Source: Stenotrophomonas geniculata ATCC 19374 = JCM 13324 (GTDB lineage: Bacteria > Pseudomonadota > Gammaproteobacteria > Xanthomonadales > Xanthomonadaceae). From it: a stretch of DNA of 64,000 nucleotides. Below, in pieces: positions 26,033 through 34,888 of the stretch; position 1 is the stretch's first letter; each line of letters opens with the position of its first letter. The stretch covers positions 51,739 through 115,738 of the forward strand of contig NZ_LLXT01000082.1 in the NCBI RefSeq assembly GCF_001431625.1, written 5' to 3'. The notes under the pieces were generated by a model. The model had not been told where the DNA came from and searched no databases. It worked only from the letters and a program-made list of their open reading frames with translations. Made by a program: the position numbers and the translations under genes.

Positions 26033-26914
26033 TCAATACAGCGAGCCGGCATTGACGATCGGCTGGGTGCCGCGGTCCGAGCACAGCACGGTCAGCAGGT
26101 TGCTGACCATGTGCGCCTTGCGCTCCTCGTCCAGTTCAACCACGCCGTTCTTATGCAGTTCGGCCAGGGCCATCTCGACCATGCCCACTGCACCGGCCAC
26201 GATGCGCGTGCGTGCGGCGATCACCGCGTTGGCCTGCTGCCGCTGCAGCATCGCCTGGGCGATTTCAGCGGCGTAGGCCAGGTGGCTGATGCGCGCGTCG
26301 ATCACCTGCACACCCGCATCGGCCAGGCGCTCGGCCAGCTCGTTCTTCAGGTGCTGGGAGATCTCGCTGGCGTGGCTTCGCAGGGCCAGCTGGCCGTCCT
26401 CGTGCTGGTCGTAGGGATAGCTGGTGGCCATCGCACGCAGCGCGGATTCGGACTGGATGTGCACGAAGCTCTCGTAGTCGTCCACGTTGTAGACCGCTTC
26501 GGAGGCGTCGACCACCTGCCAGACGATCACTGCGGCGATCTCGATCGGGCTGCCGTCCAGCTCGTTGACCTTCAGCTTGCCGCTCTCGAAGTTGCGCACG
26601 CGCTGGCTGACCCGGCGCTTGGCGTAGAAGGGGTTGTTCCAGCGCAGGCCGTTGTCCTTGACGGTGCCGACGTACTTGCCGAACAGGCTCAGCACGGCCG
26701 CCTGGTTGGGCTGGATGGTGTACAGGCCGGCCAGGATGAAGACCGCGGCAGCGACCACCAGCACGCCGGCCAGCATCAGCAGCAGGTTGGGCGAGCCGGT
26801 GCTGGCCTTGGCCGCCACCCCCAGCACGAACAGCGCCCCGCCGGCCAGCGCAGCCAGCAGGGATCCGGCCAGGGTGCCGAGGCCGTTGAGGGAGGCAAGC
26901 GACTTCTCTTTCAT
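26033..26914 (-). CDS. SPFH/Band 7 domain membrane protein
   Basis: Membrane scaffold protein of the prohibitin/stomatin-like group, 293 residues. Two hydrophobic segments lie at about 11-35 and 45-66. A SPFH domain follows ([21 protein letters not shown]...GLRWNNPF), with [22 protein letters not shown] and an Ala/Glu-rich helical region. I chose the ATG at 26914, with AGGA nine bases upstream; an in-frame start at 26938 is less likely. Such proteins organise membrane microdomains; the partners here may be the PH-like and VanY products of the same operon. Confidence 0.88.
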   Translation of the reverse strand: MKEKSLASLNGLGTLAGSLLAALAGGALFVLGVAAKASTGSPNLLLMLAGVLVVAAAVFILAGLYTIQPNQAAVLSLFGKYVGTVKDNGLRWNNPFYAKRRVSQRVRNFESGKLKVNELDGSPIEIAAVIVWQVVDASEAVYNVDDYESFVHIQSESALRAMATSYPYDQHEDGQLALRSHASEISQHLKNELAERLADAGVQVIDARISHLAYAAEIAQAMLQRQQANAVIAARTRIVAGAVGMVEMALAELHKNGVVELDEERKAHMVSNLLTVLCSDRGTQPIVNAGSLY

Positions 26915-26944
26915 GGCGGTACGTCCTTGAGGGTTCAAGGTGAA

Positions 26945-26970
26945 GATATCAAAGTGATATCACTTGTCGA
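26945..26970. promoter_or_regulatory. TGATATC repeats and perfect 14-bp palindrome (candidate operator)
   Basis: AAGTGATATCACTT (26952-26965) is a perfect palindrome, and a second GATATC begins at 26945, giving TGATATC direct repeats about 11 bp apart on the minus strand. That spacing suits ribbon-helix-helix repressors. It lies 38 bp upstream of the SPFH start and 87 bp upstream of purT. Confidence 0.6.
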
Positions 26971-27051
26971 CTACCGTTCGTCGGATGCCATGGCCCGGGT
27001 GCCCGGCCAGCTAGAATGCCCACCCGCCTTCACATCGCTGCTGGAACTGCC

Positions 27052-28239
27052 ATGGCCAAGCTTGGAACTCCGTTGTCCCCCTCCGCCACCCGCGTGCTGC
27101 TGCTGGGCTCGGGCGAACTCGGCAAGGAGGTGGCCATCGAGCTGCAGCGGCTGGGCGTGGAGGTGATCGCCGCCGATCGTTACGCCGACGCGCCGGCGAT
27201 GCAGGTCGCACACCGCTCGCACGTGATCGACATGCTGGACGCGATGGCCCTGCGCGCGCTGATCGCCCAGGAGCAGCCGCACCTGGTAGTGCCGGAGATC
27301 GAGGCCATCCACACCGAGACCCTGGTCCAGCTGGAACAGGAGCAGGGCCTGCGGGTGATCCCGACCGCGCGTGCTGCACGCCTGACCATGGACCGCGAAG
27401 GCATCCGCCGCCTGGCCGCCGAAACCCTGGGCCTGCCGACCTCGCCGTACCGCTTCGTCGATACCGAGGCCGAGTACCGTGCTGCCGTGGCCGCCATCGG
27501 CCTGCCGTGCGTGGTCAAGCCGGTGATGTCGTCCTCGGGCAAGGGCCAGAGCACCCTGCGCAGCGAGGCGGACATCGCCCCGGCGTGGGAGTACGCGCAG
27601 ACCGGTGGCCGTGCCGGTGCCGGCCGCTGCATCGTCGAAGGTTTCATCGATTTCGATTACGAGATCACCCTGCTGACCGTGCGCCACGCCGGCGGCACCT
27701 CGTTCTGCGCACCGATCGGCCACCTGCAGAAGGACGGCGACTACCGCGAAAGCTGGCAGCCGCAGCCGATGTCGAGCGCGGCACTGGCGCGCGCGGAAGA
27801 GATCTCGCGCGCGATCACCGACGACCTCGGTGGCTGGGGCCTGTTCGGCGTGGAGCTGTTCGTGAAGGGCGACGAAGTGTGGTTCAGCGAAGTGTCGCCG
27901 CGCCCGCATGACACTGGCCTGGTGACGCTGGTATCGCAGGAGCTGAGCGAGTTCGCGCTGCACGCGCGCGCCATCCTCGGCCTGCCGATTCCGGTGATCC
28001 GCCAGAGCGGCGCGTCGGCCTCGTGCGCGCTGCTGGCGCACGGCGAGGGCGTGCCGTACTTCAACAACGTCGCCGCCGCCCTGCAGATGCCGGACACCGC
28101 CGTGCGCCTGTTCGGCAAGCCGAGCGTGCACGGCCATCGCCGCGTGGGCGTGACCCTGGCGCGCGCGGAAACCATTGACGTAGCACGCGCCATCGCGCGT
28201 GATGCCGCCGACGCCATCGGCGTCGAACTGCGCCCGTAA
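27052..28239 (+). CDS. purT: Formate-dependent GAR transformylase PurT
   Basis: ATP-grasp enzyme of purine synthesis that makes formyl-glycinamide ribonucleotide from GAR, formate and ATP (step 3, alternative to PurN). The 395 residues match E. coli PurT (392). Visible features are the N-terminal [19 protein letters not shown]-grasp segments [14 protein letters not shown] and [26 protein letters not shown] chose the ATG at 27052; an in-frame start at 27016 adds a tail absent from the family. Confidence 0.96.
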   Translation: MAKLGTPLSPSATRVLLLGSGELGKEVAIELQRLGVEVIAADRYADAPAMQVAHRSHVIDMLDAMALRALIAQEQPHLVVPEIEAIHTETLVQLEQEQGLRVIPTARAARLTMDREGIRRLAAETLGLPTSPYRFVDTEAEYRAAVAAIGLPCVVKPVMSSSGKGQSTLRSEADIAPAWEYAQTGGRAGAGRCIVEGFIDFDYEITLLTVRHAGGTSFCAPIGHLQKDGDYRESWQPQPMSSAALARAEEISRAITDDLGGWGLFGVELFVKGDEVWFSEVSPRPHDTGLVTLVSQELSEFALHARAILGLPIPVIRQSGASASCALLAHGEGVPYFNNVAAALQMPDTAVRLFGKPSVHGHRRVGVTLARAETIDVARAIARDAADAIGVELRP

Positions 28240-28246
28240 GAAAGGA

Positions 28247-28340
28247 GCGACGACCAACGGTCGTCGCCTACCGAAACCCGGTGGGTACCGACCGTTGGTC
28301 GGTACAGATTTCCGTGCAGTCGACTAACAGTCGACTCTAC
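28247..28340. repeat. Cluster of three SMAG-type palindromes
   Basis: Unit 1 at 28247-28271 (core GCGACGACC, CTAC end), unit 2 at 28285-28305 (GTACCGACCGTTGGTCGGTAC) and unit 3 at 28316-28340 (GCAGTCGACTAACAGTCGAC, CTAC end). Three cores of different sequence stand side by side between convergent genes. The CTAC of unit 3 contains the stop codon of the following minus-strand gene. Confidence 0.75.
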
Positions 28341-29551
28341 CGCACATCCACCCACACCAGGTGGTGGTCGCTGCCGTCGGCGATCTTCGCCTCCGGGCTT
28401 TCATTGGCCGGCCAGAAGATGCCGCTGCCGATGTACTCGAAACCGGTCGAGGGCAGTACGTAGTCCAGGCGCATGGTGCCGGACTTCGGGCCGAAGTCGC
28501 CGGTGGCGTGGAACGGTGCGCCCTTGCGCTCGATGCCCTTGGCCGCATAGGCCAGGCTGGTCTGCTCACCGCCGACGCTGCGCGGGGTGGGGTAGCGCAG
28601 CACGCGGGCGTTCTCGATCAGCTCGACGATCGCCTCATGGCGGCCATCGCCGTCGACCGGGTCGTTGTTGAGGTCGCCCAGGATCACGAAGCGTGCGTCC
28701 TGCGCCAGGCCACCGCACTGGCCCTTGTCGTCACACAGCCACGGCTTGTCACCCTTGGAAAGGTACTCCTGCCACAGGCGCAGCTCGTCGTGGTTGCGCG
28801 CCGCGTTGCGCTTCTCCGGGCCGTCGAACACCGGCGGGGTCGGGTGCGAGACCAGCGCATGCACCACGCCGGCCGGGGTCTTCACCGGCACGTCCCAATG
28901 CGACTTCGACGACAGGCGCAGCTGCGACCACACCTGGTCGTTGTAGAAGCTCTGGCCGGTACGCGGATCGACCGGGCGGATGGCACCCGGCATCGCACTC
29001 CATTTCAGCAGCTGGAAGCTGCGTACCTTGGCTTCATCGATCGGGTAACGCGACAGCACCAGCATGCCGTACTGGCCCGGGTGCAGGCCGTAGCCCCACG
29101 CATCGTTGCCGCGGCTGCGGCCTTCGCCGCCGACCACGCCGTTGTTGTCCAGGTCCAGGCCACTGGGCACGCCGGTATTGACCGGGGCCAGATAGCGGTA
29201 GGCGAAATGCAGCGGCTTGCCGCCGCCGGGCTGGGCGACTTCCAGGTAGCGCTTCTGGAACAGGTCGGCGGCGCGATGGGCGTCGTCGAAATCGAATTCG
29301 TTCAGCAGCACCAGATCCGGGCGCACCTGCTGCAGTACCGCGGCGATCTTGCGTGCGTGCTCGCTGTCGCCTTCCAGTTCCTTGATCAGGCCACCGGCGT
29401 CGTCGGAGTACAGCGAGGTATTGTAGGTAGCCAGGCGCAGCGCAGTGGACGGCTTTTCGGTCATCGCGGGGGACGTGGCGAAGGCAGGGGCGGTGGCGCC
29501 GCAGAGCAGGGCCAGGGCGAGGATCAGGGGATGGCGGCGGGTCATGTTCAT
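28337..29551 (-). CDS. Secreted endonuclease/exonuclease/phosphatase family protein
   Basis: Periplasmic or secreted hydrolase of the EEP superfamily, 404 residues. A signal peptide (RRHPLILALALLCGATAPAFA) precedes RLATYNTSL, LNEFDFDD (metal-binding Glu), the LGDLNNDP Asp-Asn motif and the final GSDHHLVW catalytic His. Substrate could be nucleic acid or a phosphoester. ATGs at 29551 and 29545 are both possible; no clear ribosome binding site. Its TAG stop lies inside a SMAG palindrome. Confidence 0.85.
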   Translation of the reverse strand: MNMTRRHPLILALALLCGATAPAFATSPAMTEKPSTALRLATYNTSLYSDDAGGLIKELEGDSEHARKIAAVLQQVRPDLVLLNEFDFDDAHRAADLFQKRYLEVAQPGGGKPLHFAYRYLAPVNTGVPSGLDLDNNGVVGGEGRSRGNDAWGYGLHPGQYGMLVLSRYPIDEAKVRSFQLLKWSAMPGAIRPVDPRTGQSFYNDQVWSQLRLSSKSHWDVPVKTPAGVVHALVSHPTPPVFDGPEKRNAARNHDELRLWQEYLSKGDKPWLCDDKGQCGGLAQDARFVILGDLNNDPVDGDGRHEAIVELIENARVLRYPTPRSVGGEQTSLAYAAKGIERKGAPFHATGDFGPKSGTMRLDYVLPSTGFEYIGSGIFWPANESPEAKIADGSDHHLVWVDVR

Positions 29552-29589
29552 GGGCCGTATTGTGCACCTGGCCTGGTGTCAGCGGTTTG

Positions 29590-30345
29590 TCAGCGCCCGT
29601 CCAGTTCGTTGTCGAAATCGTGCCAGCGGCGGCCGTCGTACGCCTCCAGCGGATGGAAGCGGCGCTTGTAGTCCATCTTCTGGTGGCCGCGGATCCAGTA
29701 GCCCAGGTACACGTGTGGCAGGCCCTCGCGGCGCGCCCATTCAATCTGCTGCAGGATCGCGAAGGTGCCCAGCCCGCGCGCGGCGTGGTCCGGGTCGAAG
29801 AACGTGTAGACCGCCGACAGGCCGTGCTCGGTGACGTCGGTCACCGCCACCCCCAGCAGTTGGCTGGGCTGGCCGTCGTGGCCGGGCAGGCGCATTTCCA
29901 TGAAACGGGTGTGCGACCAGCTGCCGATCAGGAACTGCTCGAATTCGTGCGGGCCGTGGTCGTCCATGCCGCCATTGGCGTGGCGGTGGGTGAGGTAGCG
30001 GTGATACAGCGCGAACAGGTCGTCGCGGGCGGTGGCGGCGGTGATCCGTACCTCCAGGTCGGCATTGCGGGCGGCGCAGCGGCGCTGGCTGCGGTCCGGA
30101 GCGAAGCGCGCCACCGGGATCCGCACCGCCACGCAGGCCTGGCAGTGCGCGCAATGGGGCCGGTAGACCAGATCGCCGCTGCGGCGGAAGCCCCAGCTCA
30201 GTGCCAGCGGATAGAGCGCACCGAGGCGGCGGTCGTTCGGGTCCAGCACCAGGTCGCGTGCCACCCGGTCCGACCAGTACCCGCAGGGGTGCTCGCCGGT
30301 CTGGAAAAGTCGCAGTTCGTCGTCTCTGTCGCCATGCATCGCCAT
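29590..30345 (-). CDS. bpt: Aspartate/glutamate leucyltransferase Bpt
   Basis: Transfers leucine from Leu-tRNA to proteins with N-terminal Asp or Glu, marking them for ClpS/ClpAP (bacterial N-degron pathway). The 251 residues show the Ate1-like N-terminal Cys cluster (CGYWSDR...CAHCQACV) and the C-terminal GNAT-like part ([30 protein letters not shown]). I chose the ATG at 30345; the ATG at 30339 is an alternative. The open frame continues far upstream without family similarity. It lies 38 bp after the EEP-family gene. Confidence 0.93.
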   Translation of the reverse strand: MAMHGDRDDELRLFQTGEHPCGYWSDRVARDLVLDPNDRRLGALYPLALSWGFRRSGDLVYRPHCAHCQACVAVRIPVARFAPDRSQRRCAARNADLEVRITAATARDDLFALYHRYLTHRHANGGMDDHGPHEFEQFLIGSWSHTRFMEMRLPGHDGQPSQLLGVAVTDVTEHGLSAVYTFFDPDHAARGLGTFAILQQIEWARREGLPHVYLGYWIRGHQKMDYKRRFHPLEAYDGRRWHDFDNELDGR

Positions 30346-30501
30346 GGGCACAGCATAGCCCCAGGTTGTCGCAGTGGCGGCGACTGTCCGCCGGATGAAT
30401 GGCACCGGCAGCGGCGTCAACCGATGTCGCGCCCGGGCGTTGTTGTCCCCCGAGGGTGAAGTGATCACCCCGACGCTGTTCCCATCCCCAGGAGTGACCT
30501 C

Positions 30502-31062
30502 ATGATCCGTACCCCCCTGCTGCTGGCCCTGCTGCTCGGCACCTCCGCTTCCGGTATCGCGCTCGCTGCCGACACCCCGGCCACGCCCGCGCAGCGTCCG
30601 GCCAAACTGGACACCAACGGCGACGGCGTCATCGACCGCGGCGAAGCCGCTGCCAACCCGCGCCTGGCCGCGAAGTTCGACGAGCTGGACAAGAACAAGG
30701 ACGGCAAGCTCTCGCGCGATGAGCTGCCGCGCTGGAAGCATGGCCGCCGTGGCCACGGCGGTGAGCGCTGGGCCAAGCTGGACGTCAACAAGGACGGCCG
30801 CATCAGCCGCGAGGAAGCCAAGGCCGATCCGCGCCTGGCCGCGCGCTTCGACCAGCTTGATCTGAACAAGGACGGCTATCTGGACAAGGCCGACCGCGAG
30901 CTGCGCATGAAGCAGCATCGTGATGCCTGGTTCGCTGCCGCCGACACCAACAAGGACGGCCAGCTGAGCAAGGCCGAGTTCGACGCCGCCAAGGGCCCGA
31001 TGCACGGTGGCCCGCGCCATGGCGGTCCGCGCGACGGTGGCGCACCGGCGCCGCAGCGCTGA
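30502..31062 (+). CDS. Periplasmic EF-hand protein with five calcium loops
   Basis: The 186 residues begin with a signal peptide ([17 protein letters not shown]), then five canonical EF-hand loops: [48 protein letters not shown] and [13 protein letters not shown] His/Gly/Pro-rich tail ([14 protein letters not shown]) could bind metal. It probably buffers or senses calcium in the periplasm; no enzyme domain is present. The ATG has AGGAG seven bases upstream. Confidence 0.9.
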   Translation: MIRTPLLLALLLGTSASGIALAADTPATPAQRPAKLDTNGDGVIDRGEAAANPRLAAKFDELDKNKDGKLSRDELPRWKHGRRGHGGERWAKLDVNKDGRISREEAKADPRLAARFDQLDLNKDGYLDKADRELRMKQHRDAWFAAADTNKDGQLSKAEFDAAKGPMHGGPRHGGPRDGGAPAPQR

Positions 31063-31083
31063 GGGTCGACGCAGTGAATGACG

Positions 31084-31115
31084 ACAACGCCGGCAGACTG
31101 CCGGCGTTGTCCGTT
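31084..31115 (+). terminator. Hairpin terminator between convergent genes
   Basis: Stem ACAACGCCGGC pairs with GCCGGCGTTGT across a 5-base loop, followed by TCCGTT. It overlaps the stop of the convergent sigma-factor gene. Confidence 0.65.
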
Positions 31116-32331
31116 ATACGTTTCCGCTGCGCATCAATGCATACACCACCAAGGCGATCACGAAGACGTTCGCGCCGATGATGCCGGTGCGCCCGTAGAC
31201 GGATTCGTATTGCCAGTTGGTTCCGCTGCGGCCGCGCCGCGCCGAATCACGCGCGATCATGGGGGCCATCACGCGCTGCAGCGGCACCAGGCACTGGTAG
31301 TTCACCGTACCCAGGCCGATGACGAGAATGGCAAGTTGCAGCCACAGCGGCACCTGCAGCATCAGCGAAACCAACAGGCTGGTGCAGACGACCATCGCAG
31401 TGAACGTATTGAGGTGCACGAACCGTCGCACGGCCGCCCGTTCCTGCGGGGTGTCTGCGAAGCGCAGCAGGAAGCGGCCCCCCAGATAGCTGCCGATGAT
31501 GCCACCGACGACGCCCCCGGCAACGGCGGCCCAGTTGCTGGCGGGTATCAGGTGCAGCTGGCTGGCGGCGGCCGTCAGTGAACCCATGGCTGCGCCGCCT
31601 GCGGCACTGACGCCGCCCAGGCCCAGCTTGCTGCCGCCCACGCCGACGCCGGTGCTGAGCAGGATCGCGGCACTGGCGGTGCCGGGTGCGGCCACCAGGA
31701 CCATCGACACCACGGCGGTGGCGAATGCAGCGCTCGGCGCGCTGCTGCGTGCGAACTCACCGAAGTGCTGCAGCAGGCCGTCGCGCACCAGGGTGCGGGC
31801 GCGCGACAGGCGCTTGCGCACCGCCGCGTCGCTGAGACCGAGCAGGTCGGCCACCTGCTGCGAGCGCTGGCCTTCGCGGTAGTACAGCAACAGCACTTCG
31901 CGGCTGTCGGCGGGTAGGGTGGAGATGATGTCCTCGGCGGCGATTTCTTCCTCCACCCGCTGCAGGCGATCGGCGGCGCCCGGCGATGGATCTGCGGCCA
32001 TCCCCATCGCCACCTCGGCCGCCTCGCCGGTCAGTGGACGGCCACGCTGGGCGCGCAGCCAGTCGCGGGCCAGGTTGCGGGTGATCTGCCGCAGCCACGG
32101 CAGGAAGCTGGTCGCGCTGCGCAGCTGGTGCAGCTGCTGCCAGCCCTTCACAAAGGCTTCCTGGGCAATGTCCTCGCTGGCCTGGCGGTCGCGGGTGATG
32201 GCCAGCGCGATGGCGGTGACCGTGTTCTGGCAGGCCAGCACGATGCGGCCGTAGGCGTGCTGGCAACCGCTGGCGGCAGCGGGCAGTTCGCGTTCCAGGG
32301 TCTGGTCGATCGATGCGGCGAACGTCGTCAT
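31114..32331 (-). CDS. ECF sigma factor fused to a C-terminal membrane domain
   Basis: The 405 residues have two halves. Residues 1-185 are an ECF sigma factor: region 2 (DIAQEAFVKGWQQLHQL...FLPWLRQITRNLARDWLR) and region 4 (STLPADSREVLLLYYREGQRSQQVADLLGLSDAAVRKRLSRAR). Residues 195-405 contain about five hydrophobic segments with Gly-rich linkers. The sigma half is therefore probably held at the inner membrane until released. I chose the ATG at 32331 with AGGAG ten bases upstream. No separate anti-sigma gene is next to it. The membrane half resembles no family I recognise. Confidence 0.82.
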   Translation of the reverse strand: MTTFAASIDQTLERELPAAASGCQHAYGRIVLACQNTVTAIALAITRDRQASEDIAQEAFVKGWQQLHQLRSATSFLPWLRQITRNLARDWLRAQRGRPLTGEAAEVAMGMAADPSPGAADRLQRVEEEIAAEDIISTLPADSREVLLLYYREGQRSQQVADLLGLSDAAVRKRLSRARTLVRDGLLQHFGEFARSSAPSAAFATAVVSMVLVAAPGTASAAILLSTGVGVGGSKLGLGGVSAAGGAAMGSLTAAASQLHLIPASNWAAVAGGVVGGIIGSYLGGRFLLRFADTPQERAAVRRFVHLNTFTAMVVCTSLLVSLMLQVPLWLQLAILVIGLGTVNYQCLVPLQRVMAPMIARDSARRGRSGTNWQYESVYGRTGIIGANVFVIALVVYALMRSGNV

Positions 32332-32524
32332 GGCGGCGGCTCTCCTGCTGGGATTGTGTCCCATGACGGAGCTGCGCGCCCAATGTGACCGCAGATGCTG
32401 ATGCATCTGCGGTCCGCGCATTCCACCTCATCCCCGCGCCGTTGGCGCACCCCCTTGAACAACAAGGGGGCTCCAATCCTGACGGGTTACGGTGAAGTCG
32501 CGACCCTGCTGCCAGGCCGCTGTG

Positions 32525-32549
32525 CTCGCCGGGCATGGCCCGGCGCTAC
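32525..32549. repeat. SMAG palindrome, CCGGGC subtype
   Basis: CTCGCCGGGCATGGCCCGGCGCTAC, GTAG on the minus strand, just after the end of the DUF2007-like gene. Confidence 0.75.
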
Positions 32550-32555
32550 CGCCTC

Positions 32556-33065
32556 TTACTTGGAGGGCTGGATACGGACCCGGACTTCTTCCTCTTCCGG
32601 CGCGGCCTGAGGGGCCGGTTGCGCCTGCTGCGGCTGGGCCTGCGCGGCAGGAGCCGGTGCGGCAGGTGCCGGGGCGCCGCGATGGCGCAGGCCGATCACC
32701 AGCGCCACGCCGGCGATCACCACCAGCAGGGCGATGCGGATGCGCCAGGCCCAGCCGCGGCCGCTGCCGCTCGTTTCGGCGGCGTCGCGGAAGGCGAACT
32801 CGGCGGTTGGGTGGTCGCGGCGGGTGGTGTCGAGGAGGCGGGCCTCGCGCAGGATTTCGCGTGCGCGCGGCTGATCGTCGGCGCGCACGATCCAGACTGC
32901 CGGGTAGGCGTTGGCGTTGCCAAGGTCGGTATAGCTGAACTGACCGCGGCGGCGGGTCTTGTACGAGCGCCCGTTGGTCACCTTGACGTCGATGCCGTGC
33001 TCGCGCAGCAGGTCGGCTACGCCTTCGACGGTTTCCACGCGCTGGCTGCTGAAGATCTGGCGCAT
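32556..33065 (-). CDS. DUF2007-like membrane-anchored protein
   Basis: The 169 residues start with a small domain like DUF2007 (IFSSQRVETVEGVADLLREHGIDVKV...YPAVWIVRADDQPRAREILREA), a PII-like fold sometimes called putative signal transducer. A transmembrane helix follows (RIALLVVIAGVALVIGL, about 108-125), then a Pro/Ala/Gln-rich tail ending in EEEEVRVRIQPSK. The role is unknown. It follows tesB by 4 bp, so the two are probably co-transcribed. Confidence 0.75.
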   Translation of the reverse strand: MRQIFSSQRVETVEGVADLLREHGIDVKVTNGRSYKTRRRGQFSYTDLGNANAYPAVWIVRADDQPRAREILREARLLDTTRRDHPTAEFAFRDAAETSGSGRGWAWRIRIALLVVIAGVALVIGLRHRGAPAPAAPAPAAQAQPQQAQPAPQAAPEEEEVRVRIQPSK

Positions 33066-33069
33066 CGGT

Positions 33070-33990
33070 TTACTCCTTGGCCGGCACGGCGGCGGCCGCG
33101 GCCTGGTCGGGAACCACGCGGATCAGGCCCTCCTGCGCGGTACTGGCCACCAGCACGCCGTTGCGGGTGAAGAACTGGCCGCGGGCCAGGCCGCGCGAAT
33201 CCTGCGCGCTGGGGCTGTCCAGGGAGTACAGCAGCCAGTCGTCGGCGCGGAACGGGCGATGGAACCAGATCGCGTGGTCGAGCGAGGCCATCTGCACGTG
33301 CGGGTGGTAATAGCTGATGCCGTGCGGGAAGGTTGCCGTTCCCAGCAGGTGGAAATCGGAGGCATAGGCCAGCAGCGCCTGGTGCAGTTCCGGGGCGTCG
33401 CCGACCGGCTCGCTCAGGCGCAGCCACACCTGGTGGTAGGGCGGACGCTTGGGCGGGTTCAGTTCGTCACGCGGGTAGACATGGCGGAACTCGAACGGGC
33501 CGCCGCGCGACAGCCAGCGCTGCACCTTGATCGGCAGCCGCTCCAGCACTTCGGCCGGCAGCGGACGGTTCGGTTCGATGTCTTCCGGCTGCGGCACTTC
33601 GGGCATCTTGTGCTGGTGCTCGGCGCCGGTCTCGGCCTGCTGGAACGAGGCCGCGCAGAAGAAGATCACCTTGCCGTGCTGGATCGCAGTGACCCGGCGT
33701 ACCGAGAAGCTGCCGCCGTCGCGCGTGCGGTCCACGTCGTAGACGATCGGGTGGTCGATGTTGCCGGCGCGCAGGAAGTAGGCGTGCAGTGAGTGCACGT
33801 GGCGGCCGTTGTCGACCGTGGCCTGGGCCGCGGCCAGCGCCTGGCCCAGCACCTGCCCGCCGAACACGTACTTGGTGCCGATGTCGCGGCTCTGCCCGCG
33901 GAACAGGTTGTCCTCCAGCCGCTCCAGGGTGAGCAGGTCGATCAGCTCGGAGACGACGGGTTCGGGCGTGTCGTTCAAGGGGGCGGCCAC
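33070..33990 (-). CDS. tesB: Acyl-CoA thioesterase II TesB
   Basis: Cytoplasmic hydrolase of medium- and long-chain acyl-CoA, 306 residues, a double hot-dog protein. Conserved blocks are FRGQSRDIGTKYVFGGQVLGQAL near the N-terminus, SLHAYFLRAG, and in the C-terminal half ASLDHAIWFHR (catalytic Asp), then SRGLARGQFFTRNG and STAQEGLIR (catalytic Thr/Gln region). Family-like sequence begins about residue 10, so the start is uncertain: GTG at 33990 is the first option and TTG at 33978 another. Neither has a clear ribosome binding site. Confidence 0.92.
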   Translation of the reverse strand: MAAPLNDTPEPVVSELIDLLTLERLEDNLFRGQSRDIGTKYVFGGQVLGQALAAAQATVDNGRHVHSLHAYFLRAGNIDHPIVYDVDRTRDGGSFSVRRVTAIQHGKVIFFCAASFQQAETGAEHQHKMPEVPQPEDIEPNRPLPAEVLERLPIKVQRWLSRGGPFEFRHVYPRDELNPPKRPPYHQVWLRLSEPVGDAPELHQALLAYASDFHLLGTATFPHGISYYHPHVQMASLDHAIWFHRPFRADDWLLYSLDSPSAQDSRGLARGQFFTRNGVLVASTAQEGLIRVVPDQAAAAAVPAKE

Positions 33991-34022
33991 GGCAGTGAAA
34001 GAGGGCCTGATTATACCGGTCA

Positions 34023-34063
34023 GGGGTCAGTTCCCTTTCGCCCGGCGAAAGGGATCTGACCCC
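34023..34063. repeat. GGGGTC-ended palindrome
   Basis: GGGGTCAG...CTGACCCC with an inner TCCCTTTCGCC/GGCGAAAGGGA stem. It belongs to the same family as the pair at 13457-13550 and lies between tesB and the crotonase gene. Confidence 0.75.
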
Positions 34064-34077
34064 GGGCGAGGCAACCG

Positions 34078-34854
34078 CTATTTGCCGAGGCGGGCCACGA
34101 GCGCCTGCAGGGCGTTCTGTGCGTCCGGCGCAAACCAGGCCTCGACGAAGCGGTCGAGCTGGATCAGGTCCGGCTGCAGCGCCACGTGCAGGTCCGCGCG
34201 GGCGATGGCGCGGGTCAGCAGCATCGGCTGGCGCGGCTGCTTGAGCAGGTTCTGCAGCCAGGCCACGGCACGCGCGACCACCAGGTCACCTTCGGCCAGT
34301 TCGTCGACCAGGCCGATCTGCAGCGCCTGTTCGGCCGGCACCAGCGAACCGGTGGTCAGCAGGACACCGGCGCGGTGCACGCCCACCGCACGGCGCAGCA
34401 GGCGCTGGATGCCCTCCGGTGCGATCAGGCCGACCTGCACTTCGTTCAGGCCGATGGCATACGGTCGCGACGGATCGGCGCTGCGCGCCATGACGCGGTA
34501 GTCGCAGCACAGGGCCAGCACGCAGCCACCCGCCGGGGCGTGGCCGGTGATCGCCGCGACCACCGGAATGCGGCTCTCGGCCAGCGTGCGCACGGCGCCA
34601 AAGAAGGCGTTCCAGGTGTCCAGCAACTTGTGCTTGTCATCTCCATGCGAGAGCAGGTGCGGCACGTCCATGCCGCCGGTGAAGATGCGCTCGCTGCCCG
34701 ACAGCACGATGCCGTGCGCGTCTTCGGCCATGGCCAGCTCGATGGCATGGATCAACTGCCGGCACAGTTCGGTGTCCAGTGCGTTGACCGGCGGCCGCGC
34801 CAGGCGCAGTTCGCGAATGGGGCCATGGTTGATCACCTCGATGAGCGTCGTCAT
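34078..34854 (-). CDS. Enoyl-CoA hydratase/isomerase (crotonase) family protein
   Basis: Crotonase-fold enzyme of 258 residues acting on acyl-CoA. The oxyanion-hole segments are SERIFTGGMDVPHL and ITGHAPAGGCVLALCCDYRVM. The catalytic Glu typical of hydratases (in GLNEVQVGLIAPEG) is present, but the exact reaction cannot be assigned. I chose the ATG at 34854; the open frame extends to 34974 without similarity. It starts 34 bp from the divergent copper-chaperone gene. Confidence 0.85.
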   Translation of the reverse strand: MTTLIEVINHGPIRELRLARPPVNALDTELCRQLIHAIELAMAEDAHGIVLSGSERIFTGGMDVPHLLSHGDDKHKLLDTWNAFFGAVRTLAESRIPVVAAITGHAPAGGCVLALCCDYRVMARSADPSRPYAIGLNEVQVGLIAPEGIQRLLRRAVGVHRAGVLLTTGSLVPAEQALQIGLVDELAEGDLVVARAVAWLQNLLKQPRQPMLLTRAIARADLHVALQPDLIQLDRFVEAWFAPDAQNALQALVARLGK

Positions 34855-34888
34855 GCTGCGGTCTCGTTGCGAAGAAGGAACCTGGACG

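Noticed and set aside
28247..28340. CRISPR-like array
   Set aside because: The units are palindromes of different sequence, not identical direct repeats with unique spacers. No cas genes are present.
30346..31020. N-terminal extension of Bpt
   Set aside because: It would be antisense to the EF-hand gene and is not part of the Bpt family; the conserved protein begins near 30345.
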